Source: Tautonia plasticadhaerens (GTDB taxonomy: Bacteria; Planctomycetota; Planctomycetia; Isosphaerales; Isosphaeraceae). From it: DNA of 64,000 nucleotides. The stretch lies in assembly GCF_007752535.1 (NCBI RefSeq), contig NZ_CP036426.1, forward strand, positions 8,556,001 through 8,620,000. Direction: 5' to 3'. Below the pieces are notes generated by a model. It was given only the letters and a program-made list of their open reading frames with translations, ran no database searches and was not told where the DNA came from. The position numbers were made by a program, and so were the translations under genes. This document shows, piece by piece, positions 18,147 through 26,477 of this stretch; positions within the stretch are counted from its first letter, which is position 1; every line of letters starts with the position of its first letter.

Positions 18147-18187
18147 GGCGGCGGGCAGGGGGTGAATTCCGCCCGATGCCCGCCGCC
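18147..18187. terminator. Hairpin between convergent genes
   Basis: Perfect 11-bp arms GGCGGCGGGCA (18147-18157) and TGCCCGCCGCC (18177-18187) are separated by a 19-nt loop, between the convergent vault-like gene and the holin-like gene. No T tract follows on either strand, so it may be a bidirectional attenuating hairpin rather than a classical terminator. Confidence 0.4.
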
Positions 18188-18210
18188 CGAGACCGGGATG
18201 CCGACCTGTC

Positions 18211-18690
18211 TCAACCTTGGCGATACCGAGACCAGTGCTGGGGCTGCCGGAGGCGGAGGTTGCCGCCCTCGGAGGCGACCTGGGTGATCCAGTGGATGTT
18301 GCGCCTCAACTCCTGGCGGGAGCGGTCGAAGGCCCGGCCGCTGCCGAGGACCGATCGGAGGCAGAGCCAGGAGACGAGCCCGGCGAGCACCGCCGCGCCG
18401 CCGGAGACGGCGAGGTAGGCGCCGAAGCGGGGGAGCCATCCGGCCCAGGTGACCAGCTCGGCGAGGCCGACCAGGGCGACCGGCACGGAGCAGAGCAGCA
18501 CGACCAGGCCCGCGATCAGGCCGATGGCCGGGACCTTCGCCTCCTTGACCGTCTCGTTCAGGTCGGCCTGGGCGAGGCGGGCCTGGAGGTCGGCCAGGGT
18601 GAGGACGTCGTGCCCCAGCTCGGTGAGGCTGCCCTGGAGGCTGTCGGGCACCTCGACGCCAAAGAAGGTCAACGTCTTTTGATGAACCAT
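18211..18690 (-). CDS. YqjE / phage-holin III-like two-helix membrane protein
   Basis: The 159-residue protein has an amphipathic N-terminal region followed by two clear transmembrane segments at about residues 53-80 and 86-112, then a basic C-terminal region. This is the architecture of the YqjE / holin superfamily III-like proteins found next to DUF883 (YqjD/ElaB) proteins. Its start overlaps the end of the preceding DUF883-like gene by 22 bp, so the two are translated from one transcript. Association with stalled-ribosome binding or envelope stress is known for E. coli YqjD; transfer of that role here is inference. Confidence 0.75.
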   Translation of the reverse strand: MVHQKTLTFFGVEVPDSLQGSLTELGHDVLTLADLQARLAQADLNETVKEAKVPAIGLIAGLVVLLCSVPVALVGLAELVTWAGWLPRFGAYLAVSGGAAVLAGLVSWLCLRSVLGSGRAFDRSRQELRRNIHWITQVASEGGNLRLRQPQHWSRYRQG

Positions 18691-18908
18691 CCCACCATCG
18701 CTCCCAGTGCAAGGGCCGCGGCTAGGGACCGGGCCGGGTGCCGGACGATCTGCGATCGGACCGAGGAGAGGGCCTGCTCCAGGCCCTCCCGGGCCTGGCC
18801 GTAGCCCTCCCGGGCCCGGGCCGAGAGCTCCGCGGCGGCCTCTCGGGCCTGCTCGGAGGTCGGGGCGTCAGTCGGGACGCCGAGGTGCTGACTGATCCGA
18901 TTGAACAC
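18669..18908 (-). CDS. DUF883 / ElaB-YqjD-like tail-anchored protein
   Basis: The 79-residue protein has a helical, Ala/Glu/Arg-rich N-terminal part and a single C-terminal hydrophobic segment (SLAAALALGAMVGWFIKRR) with a basic end, typical of the ElaB/YqjD type C-tail anchor. The GTG start at 18908 is chosen because a perfect AGGAGG lies 7 bases upstream. This places the start 41 bp inside the preceding gene. E. coli relatives anchor ribosomes at the inner membrane in stationary phase. A function here is inferred only from similarity and clustering. Confidence 0.75.
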   Translation of the reverse strand: MFNRISQHLGVPTDAPTSEQAREAAAELSARAREGYGQAREGLEQALSSVRSQIVRHPARSLAAALALGAMVGWFIKRR

Positions 18909-19374
18909 GGCTGCCCTCCTGCTGGTCCGGCATAAAGCTTCCCCACTGGGACTCGGCCAGCCGGCCTTCGATGAATTGGATCGCGTAGTTCTGGGCCGCC
19001 CGCATGGCGATCGGCGCCGCGAAGCCCAGGGCCATCGAGAGCAGGCCCTTGCGCTGGGCCTTCTCCTCGGCCCGCTCCTCGGCCCGCTCCTCGTACCGCG
19101 TCCTGGGGCGGGAGCGGTCGGCCTCCTCCCGCTCGACGACCCGGATGCGGCGCCGGGGGACGAGCAGCCAGGCGGCCGCGAAGCCGACGCCGAAGGCGGC
19201 GCCGACGGCCGGCCAGGGGGCGGCCCGGACGTACCCCCGCCAGTTCAGGGTAGCGTTGAAGTGCTCCCGGGCGACGTTGACGTCGGCGTGGATCTCCCGG
19301 CGGATCTTGGCCATCTCGCGCCGGAGGTCGTCGACCTCGGCCTGGTCGCCCCATTGCGGTCTGTGCGATGCCAC
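18868..19374 (-). CDS. Hypothetical membrane protein of the envelope cluster
   Basis: The GTG at 19374 follows GCAGGAGG and fixes the start; the longer open frame upstream is not supported. The 168-residue protein has a helical N-terminus (EVDDLRREMAKIRREIHADVNVAREH), a hydrophobic segment near residues 55-72 (WPAVGAAFGVGFAAAWLLVP), a highly charged Arg/Glu linker, and a second hydrophobic region at about residues 112-125 that may lie along the membrane. No named family was recognised. The charge pattern and position suggest a partner of the DUF883-like proteins on either side. Its end overlaps the next gene. Confidence 0.7.
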   Translation of the reverse strand: MASHRPQWGDQAEVDDLRREMAKIRREIHADVNVAREHFNATLNWRGYVRAAPWPAVGAAFGVGFAAAWLLVPRRRIRVVEREEADRSRPRTRYEERAEERAEEKAQRKGLLSMALGFAAPIAMRAAQNYAIQFIEGRLAESQWGSFMPDQQEGSRVQSDQSAPRRPD

Positions 19375-19415
19375 GGCGGGCCTCCTGCGTCGTTCCTGGT
19401 GCTCGTGCCGCCCGC

Positions 19416-19895
19416 TCAGAAGCCGAGGAGGCCGGCGGCGTCCTTGGCGCGTCGGGAGGCCGAGTCGCCGAGGTCGTGGGCGTAGCCCGAGGCGCGGTCG
19501 CCCAGGTCGTGGGCGTAGCCCGAGGCCTGCCGGGTCGCCGACCTCCCCATCGCCTCGACGCGTTCGCCCAGGTGGCGGAGCGAGCCGGAGAGGTCGTCCA
19601 GCGACCAGCCCGACCGGCGGTCCCGGGGCATCAGGGCGACGACCGCCAGGCCGAGGCCGAGGCCGACGCCGAAGCTGGTCCAGATCGCCGTCATCGGCCG
19701 GCGGTCGACGGCGCCCCGGACGCGGCGGTCGGCCTGCATCGCCATGTGCTGGGCGCGGTCGGCCAGGTCCTCGGCGTGCCCGGCGAGCTGGTCGGCCCGC
19801 TCGGAGAGTTGCTCGGCCAGCCGATCCCGCTCGTCCTGGGCGCGCTGCTGCGTGCTCCGGCCGTTGTTCGAGGAGCCTTTCCTGCGGGTCGCCAT
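19416..19895 (-). CDS. Hypothetical membrane protein with amphipathic heptad-like repeats
   Basis: The ATG at 19895 follows GGAGGAGGGAACGAG, a strong ribosome binding site. The 159-residue protein has a basic N-terminus, a predicted coiled coil (about residues 17-65, rich in Ala, Gln, Glu and Arg), one transmembrane segment near residues 70-90 (WTSFGVGLGLGLAVVAL) and a second helical part. That part contains a duplicated SGYAHDLGDRA / SGYAHDLGDSA motif. It is the first gene of the minus-strand cluster, 41 bp before the next. Comparable repeats occur in DUF883-like and apolipoprotein-like bacterial proteins; precise family unknown. Confidence 0.7.
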   Translation of the reverse strand: MATRRKGSSNNGRSTQQRAQDERDRLAEQLSERADQLAGHAEDLADRAQHMAMQADRRVRGAVDRRPMTAIWTSFGVGLGLGLAVVALMPRDRRSGWSLDDLSGSLRHLGERVEAMGRSATRQASGYAHDLGDRASGYAHDLGDSASRRAKDAAGLLGF

Positions 19896-20316
19896 CTCGT
19901 TCCCTCCTCCGGTTGCGTCTCGTGTCGTCGCGTCGCCGCCTCGCGAGTCGATCGAAGGCGGCCACCGCCGGTCGGGGCGATGGCAGGGCGACGAGGCGAG
20001 GGTCTCGATCGACCCGTTCGTCTCTCGGCGGGATCGAGGTTGCAACTGACATGCCGACCGCGCCGCCGGCACCCTGCCCGGGCTTCGGCATTGCACTTGC
20101 ACCGGTTCCCCGACGCAATGCCCGGCGGCCGAGGCGGGCGGCCGGCTCGGCCCGATCCGGCCCGGCCGCCCGGGTCGACCCACCGGGGACCGAGCGAGCC
20201 CGGAGGATCCGGGTCGCCCCGGACCCCCGCCCCGACCGGGCGCACGCGAGCACCCCGATTCACGCAGCCATCGCACGACACGCCGAACCGCCACGAACGA
20301 CGGAGGAGCAACCACC
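19896..20316. promoter_or_regulatory. Divergent control region of the envelope-stress cluster
   Basis: This 421-bp non-coding stretch separates the minus-strand cluster from the CsbD-type gene and must hold promoters for both. It contains an inverted repeat with 8-bp arms GGCATTGC (20087-20094) and GCAATGCC (20115-20122), a possible operator. TTGCAC/TTGCAAC-like sequences recur at 20040-20100. No near-consensus promoter pair could be fixed, which would fit use of an alternative sigma factor, but that is inference. Confidence 0.4.
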
Positions 20317-20733
20317 ATGAATGCCCAGACGCTTCAAGGCCACTGGAACGAGATCAAGGGCCAGCTGAAGTCCAAGTACGGCCAGCTGACCGACCAGGAC
20401 CTCGAATTCGCCGAGGGGAACGTCGACCAGCTGGTCGGCAACATCCAGCGCAAGACCGGCGAGTCCCGGGAGTCGATCGAGCGCCACCTGGACACGCTGA
20501 TCAACAAGGGCTCGGCCGGCGTGGCCGCCGCGGGCGAGCGGCTCCAGGGCGCCGCCCACTACGCCGCCGACCACCTGCGCAGCGGCTACGACTCGGCCCA
20601 GCAGTCGTTCTACGACCAGTACGGCCAGGCCGAGGACATGGTCCGCAGCAACCCCATGCAGTCCGTCGGCACCGCCTTCGGCGTGGGCGTGCTGGTCGGC
20701 GTCACGCTCGGCCTGCTGCTCCGCCAGCGCTGA
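20317..20733 (+). CDS. CsbD-like stress protein fused to an ElaB/YqjD-type membrane anchor
   Basis: The 138-residue protein starts after GGAGGAGC. Residues 1-60 are a CsbD-like domain (LQGHWNEIKGQLKSKYGQLT, then DLEFAEGNVDQLVGNIQRKTG). The C-terminal half is a DUF883-like helix (SYDSAQQ/QYGQAEDMVRSNP) ending in a Gly-rich transmembrane anchor and basic tail (GTAFGVGVLVGVTLGLLLRQR, about 116-138). CsbD is a general-stress protein controlled by sigmaB in Bacillus. The ElaB/YqjD tail anchors proteins in the inner membrane. This fusion joins both on one chain and is divergent from four related membrane genes, suggesting joint control under stress. Confidence 0.88.
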   Translation: MNAQTLQGHWNEIKGQLKSKYGQLTDQDLEFAEGNVDQLVGNIQRKTGESRESIERHLDTLINKGSAGVAAAGERLQGAAHYAADHLRSGYDSAQQSFYDQYGQAEDMVRSNPMQSVGTAFGVGVLVGVTLGLLLRQR

Positions 20734-21029
20734 GCCGATCGATCGGCCGCCGGATCGGATCTGGTCTGATCGAGCTGACGGCGCGTCGCCCGCATCGCCG
20801 GGCGTCGCGCCGTTTCCGCGCGCCCGCCTCGCCTCCCCGATGCCCGAGGAAATGCCCGGCCCTCCCCTGGCCTTCGAGGGAGTCGGCGCCTATCTTACAA
20901 GTGTCGGTGCTGCCGACGACGGCCCCCCGACCCCGCTCGCCGATCCCATCGATGGCGGTCTCCGGCACCCTTCTCCCCCGCCGGCCCGACCCGTCCCGAG
21001 GCGCAGGACAAACGACAGGAGCGATCGCG

Positions 21030-21650
21030 ATGACCTGGCTTTCCGAAGATCCCTGGACCCTGGTCGGCGCCTGCGGGGTGCTGGCCCTGGCCTCCCTGGT
21101 GTTGCTGCGGATCACTCAGCAGGGCAAGTACCTGGCCTGGGCCGGCGGGGCGGCGGCGGCGGCGGCCCTGGTGCTGCTGGTCGAGTTGCTGTGGGTGACC
21201 GACCGGGAGCGGATCGAGCGGGTCATCTACGACATGGCCGACGCGGTCGAGCACGGGGAATTCCCCCGGGTCGAGTCCCACCTGGCGCCGGAGTTCGAGC
21301 GGGAGAGCGGCGCGTTCTCGAAGTTCGCCATCCGGGGGGCGGTGATGGGCCTGGACTTCGAGTTCATCCGGGTCTCCCGGCTGGAGGTCCACGCTGGGGA
21401 GCGGACGGGCATGGGCAAGGCCGACTTCCTGGGCATGGCCCAGTGGGCCGTGCGCTCCCCCGAGGGCGGCGCCACCTTCGACGCCACGCCGCCGCCGGGG
21501 GTCGGCTTCTCGTTCGGGTTCCGGGAGGTGGAGCCGACGCAGTGGAAGGTGTCCCGGATCGAGGTGACCAGCGTCCCGATGGGGGGGACGCCGGAGGCGG
21601 TGTCCGGCTACCTGTCGCGGTTCGCCCCCCGGGCCTCCCGGTCTCGATGA
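21030..21650 (+). CDS. Membrane-anchored hypothetical protein
   Basis: ATG at 21030 follows CAGGAGCG. The 206-residue protein has two N-terminal hydrophobic helices (about residues 9-27 and 35-53). A soluble domain of about 150 residues follows, containing RIERVIYDMADAVEHGEF and a beta-rich C-terminus. The size and helix-then-sheet order are compatible with an NTF2/SnoaL-like fold facing the periplasm, but no signature confirms this. It lies about 300 bp after the CsbD-type gene on the same strand and may or may not be cotranscribed with it. Confidence 0.72.
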   Translation: MTWLSEDPWTLVGACGVLALASLVLLRITQQGKYLAWAGGAAAAAALVLLVELLWVTDRERIERVIYDMADAVEHGEFPRVESHLAPEFERESGAFSKFAIRGAVMGLDFEFIRVSRLEVHAGERTGMGKADFLGMAQWAVRSPEGGATFDATPPPGVGFSFGFREVEPTQWKVSRIEVTSVPMGGTPEAVSGYLSRFAPRASRSR

Positions 21651-21732
21651 CGGGCCGGCCGGGCCCCCACGCGCCCGCGGCCTCCTGATCTCGGCGAGGG
21701 TGCCCGCCGGTCCCGGGCGGGTGCTCCGTCCG

Positions 21733-21761
21733 TTGCCCGGCCCCGACGCTCCCCGTAAGAT
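21733..21761 (+). promoter_or_regulatory. Candidate promoter of rhaB
   Basis: TTGCCC (21733-21738), 17-bp spacer, TAAGAT (21756-21761), 59 bp before the start codon. Confidence 0.45.
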
Positions 21762-21820
21762 GGCCGCGTTCTGCGAGGCACGCCGGATTCCCAAACGACC
21801 AACCGGGGGCTCCCGACCCG

Positions 21821-23326
21821 ATGGCGACGACACGCTATTACCTCGCCCTGGACCTGGGCGCCGAGAGCGGCCGGGGCCTGCTGGGCCGGTTCGACGGCCG
21901 GCACCTGACCCTGGAGGAGATCCACCGCTTCCCCAACGGCCCGGTCCGGCTGTTCGACTCGCTGCACTGGGACCTCCCCCGGCTGTTCGACGAGATCAAG
22001 GTCGCCCTCCGCAAGGCCGCCTCCGGGGGGGCGAAGCCCGAGGGGATCGGCCTGGACACCTGGGGCGTCGACTTCGGCCTGATCGGCCGGGGCGACACGA
22101 TCCTCGGCAACCCGGTCCACTACCGGGATCCCCGGACCGAGGGGATGATCGAGCTGGCCTGCTCGATGGTCCCCCGCGAGCGGATCTACGAGGTCACCGG
22201 CCTGCAGTTCATGCCCATCAACACCGTCTACCAGCTGCTGGCGATGAAGCAGGCGGGCTCCCCCCTGCTCGACTGCGCCGAGACGATGCTGATGATGCCC
22301 GACCTGCTCGGCTGGCTGCTCACCGGGCGTCGGGCGGGCGAGCTGACCGACGCCTCGACCACGCAACTGCTCGACGCCCGGGCCGGTGCCTGGTCGGACG
22401 AGCTGTGCGAGGGGCTCGGCCTGCCCCGGCACATCCTGCCCGAGCTGATCGCCCCGGGCAGCGTGCTCGGCACGCTCCGATCCCCGGTCGCCGAGGAGAC
22501 GGGCCTGCCGGCCGACACGCCGGTGATCGTCCCCGCGACGCACGACACCGGCAGCGCCGTGGTCGCCGTGCCCGCCGCGGGCAAGGGGCCGGGGTCGGCG
22601 CCGGACTGGTGCTACCTCAGCTCGGGGACGTGGTCGCTGATGGGCGTGGAGGTGGCGAGGCCGATCATCACCGAAGCGACGTATCGGTACAATTTCACCA
22701 ACGAGGGGGGCGTGGACGGCACCTCCCGGCTGCTGAAGAACATCATGGGCCTGTGGCTGGTGCAGGAGTGCCGGCGGACCTGGGCGCGATCGGGCCGGGA
22801 ATACTCGTATGAAGACCTGATCCCCCAGGCCGAGGCGGCGCCGGCCTTCCGCTCCCTGGTCGACCCGGACCACCCCTCCTTCCTGCCCCCCGGGGACATG
22901 CCGTCGAGGATCGCCTCCTACTGCCGGGACACCGGCCAGCCGGTCCCCGACGGCGAGGGGGCGTTCGTCCGCTGCGCCCTGGAGAGCCTGGCCTTGAAGT
23001 ACCGCTGGGTGGTCGAGCGGCTGGAGGAGGTCACCGGCACCCCGATCGCGACCATCCACATCGTCGGCGGGGGGGCCCGCAACGCCCTGCTCAACCAGTT
23101 CACCGCCGACGCCACCGGTCGCCCCGTGCTGGCCGGGCCGGTCGAGGCGACCGCGATCGGCAACCTGCTCATGCAGGCCCGGGCCCGCGGCCGGATCGGC
23201 TCGCTCGCCGAATTACGCGAGGTCGTCGCCCGATCGTTCCCGGTTACGACGTATGAACCGAGCGAGTCGGGCGCCTGGCAGGACGCGGTCGGCCGGTTCG
23301 GGGCGCTGGTCCCCGGCCGGGGCTGA
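21821..23326 (+). CDS. rhaB: Rhamnulokinase (FGGY carbohydrate kinase)
   Basis: The 501-residue FGGY kinase opens with the phosphate-binding LALDLGAESGRG. It has the rhamnulokinase-type segments GLDTWGVDFGLI, NPVHYRDPRTEGM and NTVYQLLAM near residues 80-145, PATHDTGSAVVAVP, a YLSSGTWSLMGVE hinge, and the second-domain IHIVGGGARNALLNQFTADATG. RhaB phosphorylates L-rhamnulose at O1 in L-rhamnose or L-fucose-type deoxysugar breakdown. No isomerase (rhaA) or aldolase (rhaD) is adjacent, so the rest of the pathway must be elsewhere. Planctomycetes often scatter such genes. It is followed by an unrelated membrane protein. Confidence 0.93.
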   Translation: MATTRYYLALDLGAESGRGLLGRFDGRHLTLEEIHRFPNGPVRLFDSLHWDLPRLFDEIKVALRKAASGGAKPEGIGLDTWGVDFGLIGRGDTILGNPVHYRDPRTEGMIELACSMVPRERIYEVTGLQFMPINTVYQLLAMKQAGSPLLDCAETMLMMPDLLGWLLTGRRAGELTDASTTQLLDARAGAWSDELCEGLGLPRHILPELIAPGSVLGTLRSPVAEETGLPADTPVIVPATHDTGSAVVAVPAAGKGPGSAPDWCYLSSGTWSLMGVEVARPIITEATYRYNFTNEGGVDGTSRLLKNIMGLWLVQECRRTWARSGREYSYEDLIPQAEAAPAFRSLVDPDHPSFLPPGDMPSRIASYCRDTGQPVPDGEGAFVRCALESLALKYRWVVERLEEVTGTPIATIHIVGGGARNALLNQFTADATGRPVLAGPVEATAIGNLLMQARARGRIGSLAELREVVARSFPVTTYEPSESGAWQDAVGRFGALVPGRG

Positions 23327-23460
23327 GCGGGAAGTCACGGAGGTCGGATCGGAAATCGTTGGGAATCGCCCCGCCGCCGATTTATGCTCGATCCGGCGGC
23401 ACCTGCGCGGCCTTCTCCGGCCGGCGGGCCCGCCCGGGAACACCGCGAGGAGGTGGGCTC

Positions 23461-24045
23461 ATGGCGGCGTTGACGATCCCCGAAGAGGCGAGGGGCACCC
23501 CCCGGGCTTCGGCGCGTTGGGGCGAGGCCCTGGCCGGCACGGTCGTCTTCGGGCTCTGGTTCCTGCTCTATGCGGCCGGTGCCCTCGTGGGGACCGGCCC
23601 GGCCCGGGAGCGGGTCATGGCCGGGGCGCCCCCGCTGGAGGCGATCCGGCTGCTGACGCTGATCCTGCTCTGCTACACGGCGACGAACGTGGCGATCCTC
23701 TGCATCATCGGCTCGCAGCTCGGCGGCCTCTTCCGCCGGGTGCGGGAGGGGTTGCAGGGGAGGCCCACGCCGACCTCGATGCCGAGCCTGATGTTCGCGC
23801 TGGGGCTGCAAGGGTTCGTGATCTACCTGGTGATCGTCTCCGGGGTGATCTCCTTCAGCGGCGGATACGCCTTCCTCTCCAGCCCGAACCAGGACCAGTA
23901 CATGAGGCTCGCCGCTACCGCGTCGCTCTTCAGCTTCGTGGTCGGCTACAGCCCGACGGCGATCGTCGCCCTGCTGGCCCGGCTGGAACGCCTGCTCGGC
24001 GCCGGGGCCCCGTCGACCGGAGGCGACCCCGGGGCGGTGGCCTGA
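23461..24045 (+). CDS. Four-helix membrane protein, unknown
   Basis: The ATG at 23461 follows AGGAGGTGGGCTC. The 194-residue protein has four hydrophobic segments at about residues 25-45, 60-82, 108-130 and 145-165, with a charged loop (FRRVREGLQGRPTPTS) between helices 2 and 3. No signature of a known family could be read. A possible promoter (TTGGGA 23359-23364, 18-bp spacer, TATGCT 23383-23388) precedes it. Confidence 0.75.
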   Translation: MAALTIPEEARGTPRASARWGEALAGTVVFGLWFLLYAAGALVGTGPARERVMAGAPPLEAIRLLTLILLCYTATNVAILCIIGSQLGGLFRRVREGLQGRPTPTSMPSLMFALGLQGFVIYLVIVSGVISFSGGYAFLSSPNQDQYMRLAATASLFSFVVGYSPTAIVALLARLERLLGAGAPSTGGDPGAVA

Positions 24046-24182
24046 TGACCCGCCCGATCGGCCGACGTCTCCGGCCTCGGGCTCCCAACCCTCGCCTGCG
24101 GGGGTGGGGTGGCCGGAGGCCGGGCGAGGGGGCTCGGACGATGTGCAAGGCGTGGCGATCCATCGAAGGCGCCTCACCCCGG

Positions 24183-24208
24183 CCCTCTCCCCGCACGTGG
24201 GGAGAGGG
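24183..24208. terminator. Perfect 10-bp hairpin between convergent genes (REP-like)
   Basis: CCCTCTCCCC (24183-24192), loop GCACGT, GGGGAGAGGG (24199-24208), preceded by CCTCACCCCGG. It lies between two convergent genes. Similar CCTCACCCCGGCCCTCTCCCC elements are common in many GC-rich genomes, so it may be a REP-type repeat acting as transcription end. Confidence 0.5.
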
Positions 24209-24267
24209 GGACGGACGGCGGCCGGGCGATCGAGGCGGCCGGTCCTTCCCCCGGGGATCGGGATCGG

Positions 24268-26223
24268 TCATTCCCCCGCCTCGACCCGCTCGACGGGCCT
24301 CGGCGCGACCATCGCCTCGATCTGGGGCAGGTCGAACGACTCCAGCAGGCCGAAGCAGTACAGCTCGGGGGCGTCCTCGAAGGTCCGGCCCTCGTCGAGG
24401 ATCTCTTTGAGGCTGGCCATCGGCCGGTGGAGGGTGACGCCGGAGACCGCCTCGGGGGCCAGGGCGGCGGCGACCAGCGCGACCACGCCGGACCGGGGGC
24501 CGATCGCCTCGATCGTGGGGGCGGGATCCGAGTCGGAGGGGCGGAAGGCCCGGGCGGCGGCGAGCAGGCCGCCGACCTGGACGCCGATCGGGCGTTCGCC
24601 CACCGAGGCGATCATCAGGGCCCAGAGGTAGTCCCGCTCGGCAGGCTTCGCCTCGCCGAAGTAGAAGGGGTCGACCGCGACCACCCGCTTGCCCTCGGCC
24701 AGGTGGGCGACGGCCGCGTCGACCGTCTCTCCCCGGCCGCCGTCGGCGAGCAGCAGGACCGTCTCGGTCGGGGCCTCGGCCCCGGTCGGCTCCAGCCGGA
24801 CGGCCGGGACGGACCACGAGTCGGCCAGGAGGAGGCGGAAGGTCGTCGCCGAGAACCCGTCTCCCGGGACGCTGGAGACGGCGTCCATCGCCACGTCCCC
24901 CTCGATCGGCCGGACGATCGCCTTGAGGGCCGATCGGCGGTCGTCGGGCTCCTGGTCGTCGGCCTTCGGCAGCGATTCGGCGAGGCTCAGCGCGAGCCTC
25001 CTCAGGTCGAGGGTGTCGTCGGGCAGCGGGACATTCAAGTCTTCCGCGGCCTTCACCTCCGGGTCGCTCGGGATTTCGGCGGGGTCGTAGTCGGGGTCGT
25101 CGGCGAACCAGTGGTCGCCGATGAGGCGGTAGAGGGCCTGGCGGTTGTCCTGCTCGTAATTGTGGGTGCCGGGGTCGAGGTTGACGTGGACCCGGAGGTT
25201 GGCCTCGCGGTCGAACAGGGAGTAGATCGGCGCGGCGGCTTCCACCAGCGGGGGCATCGCGTGGGGGGAGGCGAAGCAGCAGTTGTCCTTCTGGTTGAAG
25301 GTGAGCAGGGCGGGCCTGGGAGCGAGCAGGGCGGTCAGGTGGGTGTAGTCGGCCACGAGGGCGAGGTCGCAGGGGGTCTGCTCCGAGTCCCCGAGGTCGG
25401 AGAGGTATTCGATCCGGGTCAGGAAGCTGGAATAGCCGGCGACGGGGTCGGTGAGGGTGACGCGCTCGTCCAGCGCGCTGACGAAGATCGTCTGCCAGCC
25501 GCCCCCCGAGAGGCCGGTGACGCCGACCCGGGTCGGGTCGGCCTGGGGGTGGTCGAGCAGCAGGTCGAGGGCCCGGGTCATGGCGAGGTAGTGGGTGGCG
25601 ATCCCGCCGGAACCGCAGAGGTCGATCGCGTTGATCAGGCCGTGCTGGTTGCCGTCGGATCGGAGCTGGCCCATGCCGATCCACTCGGCGTTCAGGGCGA
25701 GGATGCCCCGCTTGGCCAGGTTGATGCAGCGGACCTGCTTGTAGGGGGCCGCCTTCCCCTGGGCGTCGTGGCCGTTGACGTTGAGGACGACGGGCGCCTT
25801 GCCGTCGATGCGATCCGGCTCGTACAGCAGGGCCGGGATCCAGAAGCCGGGCAACGCCTCGTAGCGGAGTTTCTTGATGCGATAGCCGGGGCCGCCCTCG
25901 ACCTCGTCGAGCCATTCGACCTTCGTCTCGGCGTCCCGCCAGCCCGACGCCTCGCCCCGGAAGACGACGCGGTCGAGCACCTCGGAGCGGATCCGGGCGG
26001 CGGCCTCGGTCCAGGAGGCTTCGGAGTCGACGTCGGGCATCCGTGCGATCCTGGGCGCGACGAAGGCGCGGACGTCGTCCATCGGCGTGCCGCGTTCGAG
26101 GACCATCCGGTCGATCGCCGAGGCGACTGCCTCCCGGTCCGGCGGGTCGGCCGCCGGGGCGATCGTCGGGGCGAGGGCGAGGCCGATCCACGCGAGGGCG
26201 AGGGTTCCGATCCGAGTCATCAT
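24268..26223 (-). CDS. Secreted alpha/beta-hydrolase (acetyl-xylan-esterase / dienelactone-hydrolase-like)
   Basis: GGAGG lies 3 bases before the ATG at 26223 and 6 before the one at 26220; the second may be the true start. A signal peptide (about residues 1-25, ending APAAD) directs export. The about 651-residue protein has an alpha/beta-hydrolase domain in its first half: ALLYEPD, VVLNVNGHDAQGK and the nucleophile elbow GVTGLSGGGWQT, with GTHNYEQDNR as a likely His region. The second half (about 430-640) repeats an alpha/beta-hydrolase-like core (VLLLADGGRGE, VAVDPFYFGEAK) without an obvious nucleophile. It probably hydrolyses ester or peptide bonds in polymeric substrates; the substrate is unknown. 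Confidence 0.85.
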   Translation of the reverse strand: MMTRIGTLALAWIGLALAPTIAPAADPPDREAVASAIDRMVLERGTPMDDVRAFVAPRIARMPDVDSEASWTEAAARIRSEVLDRVVFRGEASGWRDAETKVEWLDEVEGGPGYRIKKLRYEALPGFWIPALLYEPDRIDGKAPVVLNVNGHDAQGKAAPYKQVRCINLAKRGILALNAEWIGMGQLRSDGNQHGLINAIDLCGSGGIATHYLAMTRALDLLLDHPQADPTRVGVTGLSGGGWQTIFVSALDERVTLTDPVAGYSSFLTRIEYLSDLGDSEQTPCDLALVADYTHLTALLAPRPALLTFNQKDNCCFASPHAMPPLVEAAAPIYSLFDREANLRVHVNLDPGTHNYEQDNRQALYRLIGDHWFADDPDYDPAEIPSDPEVKAAEDLNVPLPDDTLDLRRLALSLAESLPKADDQEPDDRRSALKAIVRPIEGDVAMDAVSSVPGDGFSATTFRLLLADSWSVPAVRLEPTGAEAPTETVLLLADGGRGETVDAAVAHLAEGKRVVAVDPFYFGEAKPAERDYLWALMIASVGERPIGVQVGGLLAAARAFRPSDSDPAPTIEAIGPRSGVVALVAAALAPEAVSGVTLHRPMASLKEILDEGRTFEDAPELYCFGLLESFDLPQIEAMVAPRPVERVEAGE

Positions 26224-26477
26224 CTGCCTCCGGGGGGACGCTTCGTCGTCGGGGAGGCCCCGTCGGGCCTCCTTCGACGGTGGCCGGGGCCGCGGCATGG
26301 CCATCAAACCCGAACGAGACGCCCTCCGCCAGCGGCCACCGCCGACTCCCCGGGCCGGATCGGCGGGCGGGACACTTTCCGATCCGGGTGTCGTACAATC
26401 GGCGACGCGGCCCTCCACCCGGCCCGAGGGCCGGCCGGGAGACGCCCGGCCACCTCCCCTGTTCCCGAGAGGCGACG

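Noticed and set aside
18147-18187. Classical Rho-independent terminator
   Set aside because: The hairpin is strong but no T tract follows on either strand, so only a hairpin with possible terminator role is reported.
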